64,000 nt of DNA from Rhizobiaceae bacterium (GCA_019635795.1 JAHBYV010000010.1:1-64000); one strand, 5' to 3'. Positions 44,387 through 53,960 are shown, counted from the stretch's first letter. The notes: generated from the letters alone by a model not told the origin. Translations and numbers: made by a program.

Positions 44387-45802
44387 ATGGCGCAAGCCGA
44401 GATCGGCCTAATCGGCCTTGGAACCATGGGTTCAAACCTTGCGCTGAACATTGCGGAAAAAGGCCATACAATCGCTGTTTTCAATCGCACAGTTTCGCGC
44501 GTGGATGAATTCAAGGCGAATGCTGGGGCTCTTACTGACCGAATAGTTCCCTGTCATTCTCTGGACGAGCTGGCTGCGACTATCCGTCCGCCACGTCCGA
44601 CTATCCTGATGGTTGTGGCAGGGCAGGCTGTTGACGATCAGATTGCGAATCTGCGGCAAGTTCTTTCACCCAACGACATCATCATTGACGCCGGCAATGC
44701 CGATTTCAACGATACCCGTAGACGATTTGCTGAACTCGCCGGAACAGGGCTGACATTCATTGGCATGGGCGTGTCTGGAGGTGAGGAAGGCGCGCGGCAT
44801 GGCCCCTCCATTATGGTCGGGGGCACGCAAGAGAGCTGGCACCGCGTTGAGGATGTGATCCTTGCTATTTCGGCCAAATATAACGGTGAGCCTTGCGCAG
44901 CGTGGCTGGGGCCGGATGGCGCAGGACACTTTGTAAAGACCATACACAACGGCATTGAATATGCCGACATGCAAATGATTGCCGAGGTTTATGGCTTGTT
45001 GCGTGATGGCCTGGGCATGAGCGCGAAGGAGATTGCGCCAGTCTTTTCCAAATGGAATGACGGTCGGCTGAACTCATATTTGATAGAGATAACGGCCAAG
45101 GTGCTTGAGGCAGATGACCCGGCAACCGGAAACCCTGTGGTGGATATTATTCTCGATCGCGCGGGCCAAAAAGGCACCGGGAAATGGTCTGCAATCGAGG
45201 CGCAGAAACTCGGCGTACCGGCCACTGCTATAGAGGCTGCGGTGGCGGCGCGCGTGATTTCTTCCATGAAGACCGAGCGAGAGGCTGCGCAGGCCGCATA
45301 CGGTCGGACATCGGGAAACATCAGGATTGATCGAGACCGGCTTTTCCATGATCTGGAACTCGCGCTGTTTGCTGGAAAAATAGCGGCCTACGCGCAGGGC
45401 TTTGCAGTGATGGACGCCGCCTCAAAAGCGTTTGACTGGAATGTGCCTCTGCCGACCGTCTCCAGAATATGGCGGGCTGGTTGCATTATCAGATCGCAAT
45501 TTCTGGGAACGATTGCGGATGCGTTCAGCTCTGGTTCTGTCGCAAATCTCTTGATGGCACCCGCATTCGTGCAAATGATGGGTGAGGCGCACCCGTCATT
45601 GCGCAAAGTCGTGTCGATTGCAGCAGAAGCAGGCTTGCCGGTCCCGGCTCTGTCCGCCGCGCTAGCGTATTTCGACGGGTATCGTCAGGGCCGGGGCACA
45701 TCGAACCTGATTCAGGCGCAACGCGACTTTTTCGGGGCGCATGGATTCGAGCGGATTGATCAACCCGGAGCGCACCATGGACCGTGGAGCTATAGCGCGT
45801 GA
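44387..45802 (+). CDS. gnd: 6-phosphogluconate dehydrogenase, decarboxylating
   Basis: A 471-residue enzyme that turns 6-phosphogluconate into ribulose 5-phosphate and CO2 with NADP. It has GLGTMGSNLALNIAEKGH near residue 8, FNRT in strand 2 (Arg-Thr typical for NADP), GVSGGEEGARHGPSIM near 128, and GPDGAGHFVKTIHNGIEYADMQ near 178 with the catalytic Lys. GQKGTGKWSA near 260 and a C-terminal YFDGYRQGRGTSNLIQAQRDFFGAH complete it. The start has AGGGAG upstream. It is the full-length type; many alphaproteobacteria carry a shorter one. Confidence 0.92.
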   Translation: MAQAEIGLIGLGTMGSNLALNIAEKGHTIAVFNRTVSRVDEFKANAGALTDRIVPCHSLDELAATIRPPRPTILMVVAGQAVDDQIANLRQVLSPNDIIIDAGNADFNDTRRRFAELAGTGLTFIGMGVSGGEEGARHGPSIMVGGTQESWHRVEDVILAISAKYNGEPCAAWLGPDGAGHFVKTIHNGIEYADMQMIAEVYGLLRDGLGMSAKEIAPVFSKWNDGRLNSYLIEITAKVLEADDPATGNPVVDIILDRAGQKGTGKWSAIEAQKLGVPATAIEAAVAARVISSMKTEREAAQAAYGRTSGNIRIDRDRLFHDLELALFAGKIAAYAQGFAVMDAASKAFDWNVPLPTVSRIWRAGCIIRSQFLGTIADAFSSGSVANLLMAPAFVQMMGEAHPSLRKVVSIAAEAGLPVPALSAALAYFDGYRQGRGTSNLIQAQRDFFGAHGFERIDQPGAHHGPWSYSA

Positions 45803-45815
45803 AACGTCTGCTTAT

Positions 45816-45860
45816 ATCTGGTAGGACCAGATCTTGACGGCGGCCTGAATCCCGTACAAT
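45816..45860 (+). promoter_or_regulatory. Putative GntR-type operator and promoter for the sugar-isomerase/oxidoreductase pair
   Basis: ATCTGGT-AGG-ACCAGAT (45816-45832) is a perfect 7-bp inverted repeat of the TGGT-N3-ACCA kind bound by FadR-subfamily GntR repressors. TTGACG (45834-45839) follows directly and TACAAT (45855-45860) 15 bases on may act as -35/-10. No GntR gene is in the window. Confidence 0.55.
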
Positions 45861-45972
45861 CTGCACGTATTCGACGCTGCAAGGAGATTGATCCGCCGGC
45901 AGGTCCTGCTCGCGGCGCAGTGTGGCGCGGCTGAATGCGGAGCGTAACGCACGATCTGGAGGGTCTGACGAG

Positions 45973-47028
45973 ATGGCGACGACGATCAAGGGGCCTGCAA
46001 TCTTTCTCGCGCAGTTTGCGGGAGATGAAGCGCCCTTCAACTCACTCAAGAGCATTGCTGAATGGGCTGCCGGGCTGGGCTACAAGGGCGTACAGATTCC
46101 TACGTGGGACAGTCGTCTGTTTGACCTTAATAAAGCTGCTGAATCGAAGGCTTATTGCGATGAGGTCAAAGGTATCTGCGCGCAAGCGGGCGTGGAGATC
46201 ACCGAGCTCTCGACACATTTGCAGGGCCAGCTTGTCGCTGTTCATCCTGCCTATGATACCCAATTCGACGGCTTTGCTCCGGCAAAGGTCCATAACAACC
46301 CCAAAGCGCGGCAGGAATGGGCCGTGCAGCAGATGTTGGCCTGTGCCAAGGCGTCCCGCAACCTTGGGCTGAATGCCTCGGTGACATTCAGCGGTGCGCT
46401 GGCGTTTCCGTATCTATACCCGTGGCCGCAAAGACCGGCAGGGCTGATCGAAGAGGCGTTCTCGGAACTGGGTAAGCGCTGGATGCCAATACTTGATGCC
46501 TATGACAATGCGGGCGTTGATGTCTGCTATGAAATTCATCCGGGGGAGGATTTGTTTGACGGCGCGACCTTCGAGATGTTCCTCGAGGAGGTGAAGGGTC
46601 ACAAGCGTTGCAACATAAATTATGACCCTTCGCATTTCCTGCTTCAGCAGCTCGACTACCTTGAATTCATTGATATTTATCACGAGCGCATCAAGGCATT
46701 TCACGTGAAGGATGCCGAGTTCAATCCCACGGGGCGACAGGGCGTATATTCCGGCTATCAGGGCTGGATGAACCGCGCTGGCCGGTTCCGCTCTCTTGGC
46801 GACGGTCAGGTGGATTTCGGGGGGATTTTTTCGAAGCTGTCAGCTTACAACTACGATTCATGGGCAGTGCTGGAATGGGAGTGCTGTCTCAAGCATCCCG
46901 AAGATGGCGCTGCTGAGGGCGCACCTTTTATCCAGCATCATATAATTCGCGTGACTGAGAAGGCTTTCGATGATTTCGCGGGCGGCACGACAGACAAGAA
47001 GATGTTGCGCGCCATGATGGGTATCTGA
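45973..47028 (+). CDS. Sugar phosphate isomerase/epimerase-family TIM-barrel protein
   Basis: A 351-residue AP-endonuclease-2-like TIM barrel. The blocks are KSIAEWAAGLGYKGVQIPTWD near residue 24, EITELSTHLQGQLVAVHP near 75, VDVCYEIHPGEDLFDG near 181, NINYDPSHFLLQQLDY near 215 and IKAFHVKDAEF near 239, with Glu, Asp, His and a later Glu in position to bind a metal ion. Such proteins act as sugar isomerases, epimerases or dehydratases, as in IolE/IolI. GGAGGG lies 9 bases before the ATG. It is 17 bases from the Gfo/Idh/MocA gene, a common partner. Confidence 0.85.
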   Translation: MATTIKGPAIFLAQFAGDEAPFNSLKSIAEWAAGLGYKGVQIPTWDSRLFDLNKAAESKAYCDEVKGICAQAGVEITELSTHLQGQLVAVHPAYDTQFDGFAPAKVHNNPKARQEWAVQQMLACAKASRNLGLNASVTFSGALAFPYLYPWPQRPAGLIEEAFSELGKRWMPILDAYDNAGVDVCYEIHPGEDLFDGATFEMFLEEVKGHKRCNINYDPSHFLLQQLDYLEFIDIYHERIKAFHVKDAEFNPTGRQGVYSGYQGWMNRAGRFRSLGDGQVDFGGIFSKLSAYNYDSWAVLEWECCLKHPEDGAAEGAPFIQHHIIRVTEKAFDDFAGGTTDKKMLRAMMGI

Positions 47029-47045
47029 GAAAACGGGAGGAACTC

Positions 47046-48230
47046 ATGGTTAGCGGCAGATCGATCGAGTCCGGTAGCGGACCGATCCGCTATGGGATGG
47101 TGGGCGGCGGTCAGGGTGCGTTCATTGGCGCGGTTCACCGCATTGCTGCACGGATGGATGGCGAATTTTCTCTGGTTGCCGGAGCGCTTTCAGCCGACCC
47201 GGATAGGGCGAAGGCATCCGGCAAGGAATTGGGCATTTCGCCGGATCGCACCTATGGTTCCTTCGCTGAAATGGCAAAGGCTGAGGCCAGGCGCCCGGAC
47301 GGAATTGAGGCGGTCTCAATCGTCACGCCTAACCACATGCATTACCCGGCGGCAAAGGCGTTTCTGGAAGCCGGCATTCATGTCATCTGCGACAAACCCC
47401 TGACATCCAACCTCGCTGACGCCAAAAAGCTGGCGGCAATCGCGAAAAAGTCGGGCTGTGTGTTTGTGCTGACCCACAACTATACCGGCTATCCGATGGT
47501 GCGGCAGGCGCGCGAGATGGTAGCAAAGGGTGTTCTGGGGCCTATCCGCGTTGTGCAAGCTGAATACCCTCAGGATTGGCTGACAGGGCCCACAGAAAAG
47601 TCCGGTTCCAAGCAGGCTGAATGGCGCGTTGATCCCAAACGCTCCGGTGCAGGCGGCGCAACCGGCGATATCGGTACGCACGCCTATAATCTCGCGCGTT
47701 TCGTTTCGGGGCTCGAACTGGACAGCCTGGCGGCAGATTTGTCGGCCTTCGGCGATGGCCGCGTTCTGGATGACAATGCCAATATCATGCTGCGGTTCAA
47801 GGAAAAGAACGGCATTTCCGCGCGCGGAATGATCTGGGCCAGTCAGGTGGCTCCGGGCAATGAGAACGGGCTCATGCTGCGCATTTATGGAACGAAAGGT
47901 GGGTTGGAATGGGTGCAGGCGGACCCGAATTATCTTTGGTACACGCCCTATGGCGAGCCGAAGCAGCTTCTGACCCGTGGCGGCGCCGGTTCGATGCCAG
48001 TTGCAGCGCGCGTTACGCGCGTTCCGCCCGGACATCCTGAGGGCTATCTTGAAGGCTTTGCCAACATCTATGCTGAGGCTGCGCGGGCCATCCGCGCTTC
48101 TCGCAAGCGCGGCGGAAAGTCGCCGAAGGAAGTTATCTTCCCGACTGTTGATGATGGGGTTGAAGGGGTGGCCTTCGTCGAAGCCTGCGTCAAATCTTCA
48201 AAGAGAAACGCGGCTTGGGTCAAGCTCTAG
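47046..48230 (+). CDS. Gfo/Idh/MocA-family oxidoreductase
   Basis: A 394-residue NAD(P)-dependent sugar dehydrogenase-type enzyme. The N-terminal nucleotide-binding motif is GMVGGGQGAFIG near residue 19, CDKPLTSN near 117 stands at the EKP position of the family with Lys as the catalytic residue, and GGATGDIGTHAYNL near 207 supplies the His of the C-terminal domain. It probably works with the TIM-barrel enzyme on one sugar or inositol-like compound. GGGAGG precedes the ATG. Confidence 0.88.
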   Translation: MVSGRSIESGSGPIRYGMVGGGQGAFIGAVHRIAARMDGEFSLVAGALSADPDRAKASGKELGISPDRTYGSFAEMAKAEARRPDGIEAVSIVTPNHMHYPAAKAFLEAGIHVICDKPLTSNLADAKKLAAIAKKSGCVFVLTHNYTGYPMVRQAREMVAKGVLGPIRVVQAEYPQDWLTGPTEKSGSKQAEWRVDPKRSGAGGATGDIGTHAYNLARFVSGLELDSLAADLSAFGDGRVLDDNANIMLRFKEKNGISARGMIWASQVAPGNENGLMLRIYGTKGGLEWVQADPNYLWYTPYGEPKQLLTRGGAGSMPVAARVTRVPPGHPEGYLEGFANIYAEAARAIRASRKRGGKSPKEVIFPTVDDGVEGVAFVEACVKSSKRNAAWVKL

Positions 48231-48247
48231 TGCAAAGGGGCAAGGCG

Positions 48248-51175
48248 CTAATGCGCCTCGTCCCAATTTTGCGCTGCCCGCGCATCGACCTGCAAGGGTA
48301 CTGACAGAGATACCGCTGGCATAGCAGCGCCTTCCATCACCTTGCGGACAACGGGAATCGTTGCCTCAACCTCGGAATCAGCGGCCTCGAAAATCAATTC
48401 GTCGTGGACCTGAAGCAACATGCGGGCAGATAGCCCTGCTTCACCCAGCGCATCCTCCATGCGGATCATGGCGCGCCGAATGATGTCTGCCGCTGTGCCT
48501 TGAAGGCGCGCATTCGTGGCAGCGCGCTCATTGAACGCACGCACGGAAGGGTTCGGAGAGCGAATTTCCGGATAGTGAACGCGCCGGCCGAAAATCGTTT
48601 CGACATAGCCATTCTCGCGCGCAAAGGCTTTTGTCGCTTCAATATAGTCCCGAATGCCGGGGAAGCGTTCAAAATACCGCTTGATGTACTCGCCTGCCTC
48701 CTCCCGCGGGATTGAGAGCTGATTTGCAAGCCCAAAAGCGGAAATGCCGTAGATAATTCCGAAATTGATAGCTTTCGCCCTGCGTCGAATTTCGGGCGGC
48801 ATTCCCTCGATAGGCACGTTGAACATCTCGGAAGCTGTCGCGGCGTGAATGTCTCGACCATCGGCAAAAGCCTGCCGCAATTGCTGAATCTCCGCGACAT
48901 GGGCAAGCACCCGCAACTCAATCTGGCTATAGTCTGCGGAAATGAGCTTATGCCCGGGATCGGCCACGAAGGCTGTGCGGATTTTACGGCCCTCCGCCGT
49001 GCGGATCGGAATATTCTGCAAATTGGGATCGGATGAAGAAAGCCGTCCCGTCGTGGTTGCCGCCAAGGCGTAGCAGGTATGGACGCGCCTGGTTTCAGGG
49101 TTGATGAAGCCCGGCAACGCATCGGTGTAGGTCGATTTCAGCTTTGTAAGCTGGCGCCAGTCAACGATCTTACGCGGCAATTCATGTCCGTTGGCGGCCA
49201 GATCTTCCAGTACCTGCGCGGACGTTGACCATTGCCCGGTCTTGGTTTTGGACCCGCCCGGCAACCCCATCCGGCCAAACAAAATGTCTCCCAGTTGCTT
49301 GGGTGAGCCTATTGTGAAGCGCTCGCCCGCAAGCTGATAGATTTCTTCCTCCAGCCTCGCTGCTCCCTGTGCCAGTTCGCCGGAGAGACGGGAAAGTATC
49401 TGCCGATCTACCGAAATGCCGCGCTGTTCCATGCGCATGAGAACAGGCACGAGGGGTCGTTCCAGCCTTTCATAAACAGTCACCACTTTCTTGATGGGCA
49501 GTCGGGGTTTGAGCACGTTCCACAGACGCAATGTAACGTCGGCGTCTTCGGCGGCGTAAGCTGTAGCGCGGTCCAGAGGAACGAAATCGAACGTGACCAG
49601 CGACTTGCCGGAACCCGCTACCTCCTTGAACGGGATCGGGGTGTGACCGAGCCAGCGTTCTGACAAAGCGTCCATGCCATGACTCGTATTCGTGCCCCCA
49701 TCCAGCGCGTAGGAAATGAGCATGGTATCATCGGCGGGCGCTACGTCGATGCCGTGGCGCGCCATAATCTGAGCGTCATATTTGAGATTGTGCGCGACCT
49801 TGAGCACTGATGGGTCTTCCAGAAGCGGCTTGAGCAAGGCAAGCGCATCCCGGACAGGAATCTGGCCTTCTATCAGCCCCCCGCCAAGCAGATCGCCCGC
49901 GCCGTCCTTGTGCGTTAAGGGAACGTAGGCCGCATGCCCCGGCGCCGTCGCAAGCGAGAACCCGACAAGCTCGGCCTGCATCGGATCAAGCGAGGTCGTT
50001 TCCGTATCGAAGGCAACGACTTCAGATGCTCGTGCCTGGGCTACCCAATCAGCGAGTGTCTGGGCGTCACGAATGCAAAGATAGGCACTGGTGTCGATCT
50101 TGCTCGCAACTGCCGCGGCTGCGCGCGCTTCCGAAAGGCTGGCAGGCGATAGCTGGTCGTCTTTTGGCTCGTCCGGTTTCGGTTCCAGCGTTGCTTGCGC
50201 CGGTTCAGCGACCACAACATCCGGTCCATGTGCAAACTGGCCGCCCTCGATAGTCAGTTCTGCGGGCTCAATTTCTGATGGGTCGGCGCCGCTCGCCTCT
50301 GCTACACGGCGGGTGAGCGTGGAAAATTCCATCGCCTTGAGAAATGAGATCAGCCTTGGACCGTTTGGAGGCTGTAACACAAGCGACTCAAGACTGTCAG
50401 TCACAGGCACATCAATCTTGAGGCGTACGAGTTCGCGGGAAATGCGCGCGGCATCCGCATTGTCGATAATTGTCTGGCGCCGCTTTTCCTGTTTAATTTC
50501 ACCCGCCCGCGCAAGAAGCGTGTCGAGATCACCAAATTGTTCGAGCAACTGCGCTGCGGTTTTTGGTCCAATTCCCGGAACGCCGGGAACATTGTCGATC
50601 GAGTCACCCGTAAGGGCTTGCAGATCGATCATTTTTTCCGGTGGAACACCCCATTTTTCGATCACTTCCGGAATGCCCACCTGACGGTCCTTCATGGGAT
50701 CGTACATGCTGACCGTTGGCGTAACGAGTTGCATCAGGTCCTTGTCGGATGAGATGATGGTGGTATCGCCTCCGGCTTCAGTGGCGAGCCGTGCATAGGT
50801 CGCAATCAGATCGTCAGCCTCAAAGCCTTCCATTTCGATGCATGGAAGCTCAAACGCGCGAGTGGCCTGCCGGATCAAACCGAACTGCGGGATCAGATCT
50901 TCGGGTGGCGCGGAACGGTTTGCCTTGTATTGCGGATAAAGATCGTTGCGGAAGGTCTTCGAGGAATAGTCGAAAATCACCGCAAAGTGAGTGGGAACAA
51001 TGCCAACATCGGTGTTTCTGGCATCGCGCATCAGCTTCCAGAGCATGTTGCAAAAGCCCGCAACAGCATTGACGGGAAGCCCGTCCGATTTGCGATTGAG
51101 CGGGGGCAGGGCGTGATAGGCCCGGAAGATGTAACCGGAACCGTCTACGAGGAAGAGATGATCACCTTTTTTCAT
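48248..51175 (-). CDS. polA: DNA polymerase I
   Basis: A 975-residue polymerase with all three domains. The 5'-3' exonuclease (about 1-300) begins LFLVDGSGYIFRAYHALPP. The 3'-5' proofreading domain (about 365-560) keeps its DEDD residues, e.g. VAFDTETTSLD near 390, so proofreading should be active. The polymerase domain holds DPNLQNIPIRTAEGRKIR near 712, SADYSQIELRVLAHV near 744, RRAKAINFGIIYGISAFGL near 798 and LLQVHDELIFEA near 920. It fills gaps after primer removal and in repair. ATG at 51175. Confidence 0.95.
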   Translation of the reverse strand: MKKGDHLFLVDGSGYIFRAYHALPPLNRKSDGLPVNAVAGFCNMLWKLMRDARNTDVGIVPTHFAVIFDYSSKTFRNDLYPQYKANRSAPPEDLIPQFGLIRQATRAFELPCIEMEGFEADDLIATYARLATEAGGDTTIISSDKDLMQLVTPTVSMYDPMKDRQVGIPEVIEKWGVPPEKMIDLQALTGDSIDNVPGVPGIGPKTAAQLLEQFGDLDTLLARAGEIKQEKRRQTIIDNADAARISRELVRLKIDVPVTDSLESLVLQPPNGPRLISFLKAMEFSTLTRRVAEASGADPSEIEPAELTIEGGQFAHGPDVVVAEPAQATLEPKPDEPKDDQLSPASLSEARAAAAVASKIDTSAYLCIRDAQTLADWVAQARASEVVAFDTETTSLDPMQAELVGFSLATAPGHAAYVPLTHKDGAGDLLGGGLIEGQIPVRDALALLKPLLEDPSVLKVAHNLKYDAQIMARHGIDVAPADDTMLISYALDGGTNTSHGMDALSERWLGHTPIPFKEVAGSGKSLVTFDFVPLDRATAYAAEDADVTLRLWNVLKPRLPIKKVVTVYERLERPLVPVLMRMEQRGISVDRQILSRLSGELAQGAARLEEEIYQLAGERFTIGSPKQLGDILFGRMGLPGGSKTKTGQWSTSAQVLEDLAANGHELPRKIVDWRQLTKLKSTYTDALPGFINPETRRVHTCYALAATTTGRLSSSDPNLQNIPIRTAEGRKIRTAFVADPGHKLISADYSQIELRVLAHVAEIQQLRQAFADGRDIHAATASEMFNVPIEGMPPEIRRRAKAINFGIIYGISAFGLANQLSIPREEAGEYIKRYFERFPGIRDYIEATKAFARENGYVETIFGRRVHYPEIRSPNPSVRAFNERAATNARLQGTAADIIRRAMIRMEDALGEAGLSARMLLQVHDELIFEAADSEVEATIPVVRKVMEGAAMPAVSLSVPLQVDARAAQNWDEAH

Positions 51176-51294
51176 GCATGGATGGGTAGCGCCACAGGCT
51201 TCGTGTGTCTATCTCCCGGTGATAAATACTGACAGCACCCGACAGCCGCTAAAACCTCACAAACAGGTTACAAACTTGTAATCTGGCTGCCCTT

Positions 51295-51424
51295 GAATCG
51301 CCATGTTCGACTCGCCATTTACAGGGCATCGGCTTCGGCCGTATCCGGAGTAAGGCCCGTCCCCCGCCTTTACCGGATAGTTGCGGCAGCCTCATCCCCC
51401 TCTCCGGGCTGCCGCATTATTTTT
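51295..51424 (+). ncRNA. Probable small RNA (alpha-r7-like) between polA and the M20 peptidase gene
   Basis: The strand opposite polA carries three successive stem-loops: CGGC-TTCG-GCCG (51330-51341), a ~11-bp stem TCCGG...CCGGA with GTAAGG/CCTTTAC inside (51344-51377), and GCGGCAGCC/GGCTGCCGC (51383-51415) followed by ATTATTTTT. The last is an intrinsic terminator. No good protein frame exists here. The place next to polA and before an M20 peptidase matches my memory of the alpha-r7 (Smr7C) family of rhizobial small RNAs; the 5' end is approximate. Confidence 0.6.
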
Positions 51425-51430
51425 AGAAGC

Positions 51431-51469
51431 GCCGCCGTGGTATTCCCTCCGCCACGGCGGCATTTTTTT
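51431..51469 (+). terminator. Second intrinsic terminator behind the small RNA
   Basis: GCCGCCGTGG (51431-51440) pairs perfectly with CCACGGCGGC (51452-51461) around an 11-base loop and is followed by A and seven T. It is on the plus strand, right after the small-RNA terminator. Confidence 0.85.
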
Positions 51470-51556
51470 GGGCGGTCCGCCTTGCTGGCTCAATAGCTCT
51501 TCTTTGCCTTTCCCGCGCTTCCGGCTAGTTTAGCGCGAGATTCGAAAGGCCCACAT

Positions 51557-52951
51557 ATGACCGCTACGCATATTGACCCCGTGCTGGAAGAAATCGACCG
51601 CTCACTTGATGAGAGCGTGCAACGATTGTTCGACCTGTTGCGCATCAAGACCATTTCCACCGATCCCGCCTTCGCGGGCGAGTGTCGTAAAGGCGCTGAA
51701 TGGCTGGTCAATGAGCTGAAGAGCATTGGCTTTGATGCAAGTGTGCGGGACACACCTGGCCACCCCATGGTCGTTGCGCACCATCCCGGCGCGACGCCGG
51801 ATGCCCCGCATGTCCTTTTCTACGGTCATTATGACGTACAGCCGGTCGATCCGATCGATCTTTGGCATGAGGATCCCTTTTCTCCGCGCATCAGCGAGAG
51901 CGACAAAGGCGCCAAGATCATTACCGGTCGCGGATCGTCTGATGACAAGGGCCAGTTGATGACCTTCGTCGAGGCATGTCGTGCCTACAAGAAGGTGAAC
52001 GGCTCCTTGCCGTGTCGCGTCACGGTGTTCTTTGAAGGCGAGGAGGAATCCGGTTCGCCCTCCATGAAGCCATTCCTTGAGGCGAACAAGGATGAGCTGA
52101 GGACTGATATTGCGCTTGTATGTGATACGTCCATGTACGATCCCGAAACGCCATCGATCGGTGTGAGCCTGCGCGGACTTGTTGGAGAGGAAATCGTGGT
52201 CAAGGCGGCCAGCCGTGACCTGCATTCAGGCTATTACGGTGGTGCAGCCGCAAACCCGATCCGCATCCTGTCCAAGGTGCTGGGCGATATTCATGATGAA
52301 AGCGGGCGGGTCACTATTCCCGGTTTCTATGATGGCGTTGAAGAAACCCCAACCCAGGTGCTGGAGGCGTGGGACAAGCTGGGCAAGGCGCCAGAGAAGT
52401 TTTTGGGCAGCATTGGCCTATCCATTCCTGCCGGCGAACAGGGGCGTTCAATCCTCGAATTGACATGGGCACGGCCCACTGCCGAGTTCAACGGAATTTC
52501 CGGTGGCTACACAGGCGCCGGTTTCAAGACGGTCATTCCCGCCGAGGCATACGCGAAAGTTTCGTTCCGTCTGGTCCACAAGCAGGACCCGGACAAGATT
52601 CGCGAGGCTTTTCGTGCCTTTGTCCGGGCACGCATCCCGGCAGACTGTTCGGTCGAGTTTCATCCGCACGGCGGTTCGCCCGCGATCCAGCTTCCCTATG
52701 ACTCACCGGAACTTACAAAGGCGCGGCAGGCGCTCTCTGATGAGTGGGGCAAACCGGCTTTATTGCTTGGTGGTGGCGGTTCCATACCGGTCGTCGGGGA
52801 TTTCCAGACCTATCTGGGTATAAATTCGCTAATGGTAGGGTTCGCGCTGGACGATGATCGCATTCACTCGCCCAACGAAAAGTATAATCTGACCTCCTTC
52901 CACAAGGGACAGCGTTCCTGGGCGCGGATTCTCGCAGCGCTCGCCAAATAG
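51557..52951 (+). CDS. M20-family metallopeptidase (dipeptidase)
   Basis: A 464-residue M20/M28-type dipeptidase. The zinc-site motifs are FYGHYDVQPVDP near residue 89, GRGSSDDKGQLM near 121 and FEGEEESGSPSM near 158 with the catalytic Glu pair; HSPNEKYNLTSF near 436 supplies the last His. The dimerisation lid lies between. It cleaves dipeptides or related amides in the cytoplasm. It starts 88 bases after the strong terminator. Confidence 0.88.
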   Translation: MTATHIDPVLEEIDRSLDESVQRLFDLLRIKTISTDPAFAGECRKGAEWLVNELKSIGFDASVRDTPGHPMVVAHHPGATPDAPHVLFYGHYDVQPVDPIDLWHEDPFSPRISESDKGAKIITGRGSSDDKGQLMTFVEACRAYKKVNGSLPCRVTVFFEGEEESGSPSMKPFLEANKDELRTDIALVCDTSMYDPETPSIGVSLRGLVGEEIVVKAASRDLHSGYYGGAAANPIRILSKVLGDIHDESGRVTIPGFYDGVEETPTQVLEAWDKLGKAPEKFLGSIGLSIPAGEQGRSILELTWARPTAEFNGISGGYTGAGFKTVIPAEAYAKVSFRLVHKQDPDKIREAFRAFVRARIPADCSVEFHPHGGSPAIQLPYDSPELTKARQALSDEWGKPALLLGGGGSIPVVGDFQTYLGINSLMVGFALDDDRIHSPNEKYNLTSFHKGQRSWARILAALAK

Positions 52952-52959
52952 GATATTTT

Positions 52960-53580
52960 ATGAGCAAGATACGTTTTCACAAAGGCGACCTGCCGGACCT
53001 CAGTAACTATGCGGGGGATGCTGTCGCGATTGACACCGAAACACTTGGTCTCAACCCGCACCGTGACAGACTGTGCGTGGTTCAGCTTTCGCCCGGTGAT
53101 GGAACTGCCGACGTCGTGCAGATCGAGAAAGGGCAGAAGCGTGTGCCAAATCTCGCTGCGCTCTTGCGGGATTCCCGGAAAACCAAGATTTTTCACTACG
53201 GTCGCTTCGATATTGCTGTGCTGTTCAACGCCTTCGGGGTTATGACGACGCCCGTGTTCTGCACGAAGATCGCTTCGCGTTTAACGCGCACCTACACTGA
53301 TCGCCACGGCCTGAAGGATATTTGCAACGAGCTTCTGGGTGTCAGCCTGTCCAAGGTTCAGCAGTCATCAGACTGGGCCGCCGAAACGCTGTCTCCGGAA
53401 CAGCTGGAATATGCCGCATCCGATGTGCTCTATCTGCATGCAGTGCGTGATGCGCTTGTTACCCGGCTCCAGCGCGACGGTCGCCTGAAGGAAGCAGAGG
53501 CCTGCTTCAAGTTCCTTCCAACGCGGGCCAAGCTGGATCTGATGGGCTGGGATGAGCAGGACATTTTTGCTCACAGCTAG
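52960..53580 (+). CDS. RNase D-like 3'-5' exonuclease
   Basis: A 206-residue DEDD exonuclease. Motif I is AIDTETLGLNP near residue 23, motif II FHYGRFDIAVL near 77, and motif III YAASDVLYLHAV near 150 with the Tyr of the DEDDy type. The HRDC domains of full-length RNase D are missing, giving a short form common in alphaproteobacteria. It trims RNA 3' ends. Eight bases separate it from the peptidase gene. Confidence 0.88.
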   Translation: MSKIRFHKGDLPDLSNYAGDAVAIDTETLGLNPHRDRLCVVQLSPGDGTADVVQIEKGQKRVPNLAALLRDSRKTKIFHYGRFDIAVLFNAFGVMTTPVFCTKIASRLTRTYTDRHGLKDICNELLGVSLSKVQQSSDWAAETLSPEQLEYAASDVLYLHAVRDALVTRLQRDGRLKEAEACFKFLPTRAKLDLMGWDEQDIFAHS

Positions 53581-53686
53581 GCGAAACCTTTTTGGCGAGC
53601 ACAAGTTCTTGCCTTTGTCTTAGCGTCTCATGTGTTCAGCGTGCATTCATGATGGATGCCCGAGAGTGATGGTCAGGAGGATCGAT

Positions 53687-53929
53687 ATGAGCAGGCAACC
53701 CATTTCGACTGCGCCGCGCGACGGTTCCAAGGTGACAGTCTTCTGGACTGACCGTGATGGGCAGGAAAATGAGTCCATTGCTCAATATCGCTCACTGGAC
53801 AGGCTCAAAGCCATAGGCGGCGATTGGGATGAAACCGATGCGGGGTGGTGGGCGTTTACAGACGCTAACACGCAAATTCGCATTGAGCCGCATGAATGGT
53901 CGTCCAAGCCGGATGAGGAATCCGAATGA
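53687..53929 (+). CDS. Conserved small hypothetical protein, 80 aa
   Basis: A soluble, acidic, Trp-rich protein beginning MSRQPISTAPRDGSKVTVFWTD and with GDWDETDAGWWAFTDANT near residue 45. The wording resembles small DUF551-like proteins found in rhizobia and some phages. GGAGG lies 8 bases before this ATG, which is why the shorter start is used. No function is known. Confidence 0.65.
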   Translation: MSRQPISTAPRDGSKVTVFWTDRDGQENESIAQYRSLDRLKAIGGDWDETDAGWWAFTDANTQIRIEPHEWSSKPDEESE

Positions 53930-53960
53930 CCTGCGGAGCATCATAAAGGATATCTGACGA

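Noticed and set aside
51176-51556. Spot 42 (spf) RNA, which lies next to polA in enterobacteria
   Set aside because: No sequence likeness to Spot 42, and that RNA is not known in alphaproteobacteria; an alpha-r7-type RNA fits better.
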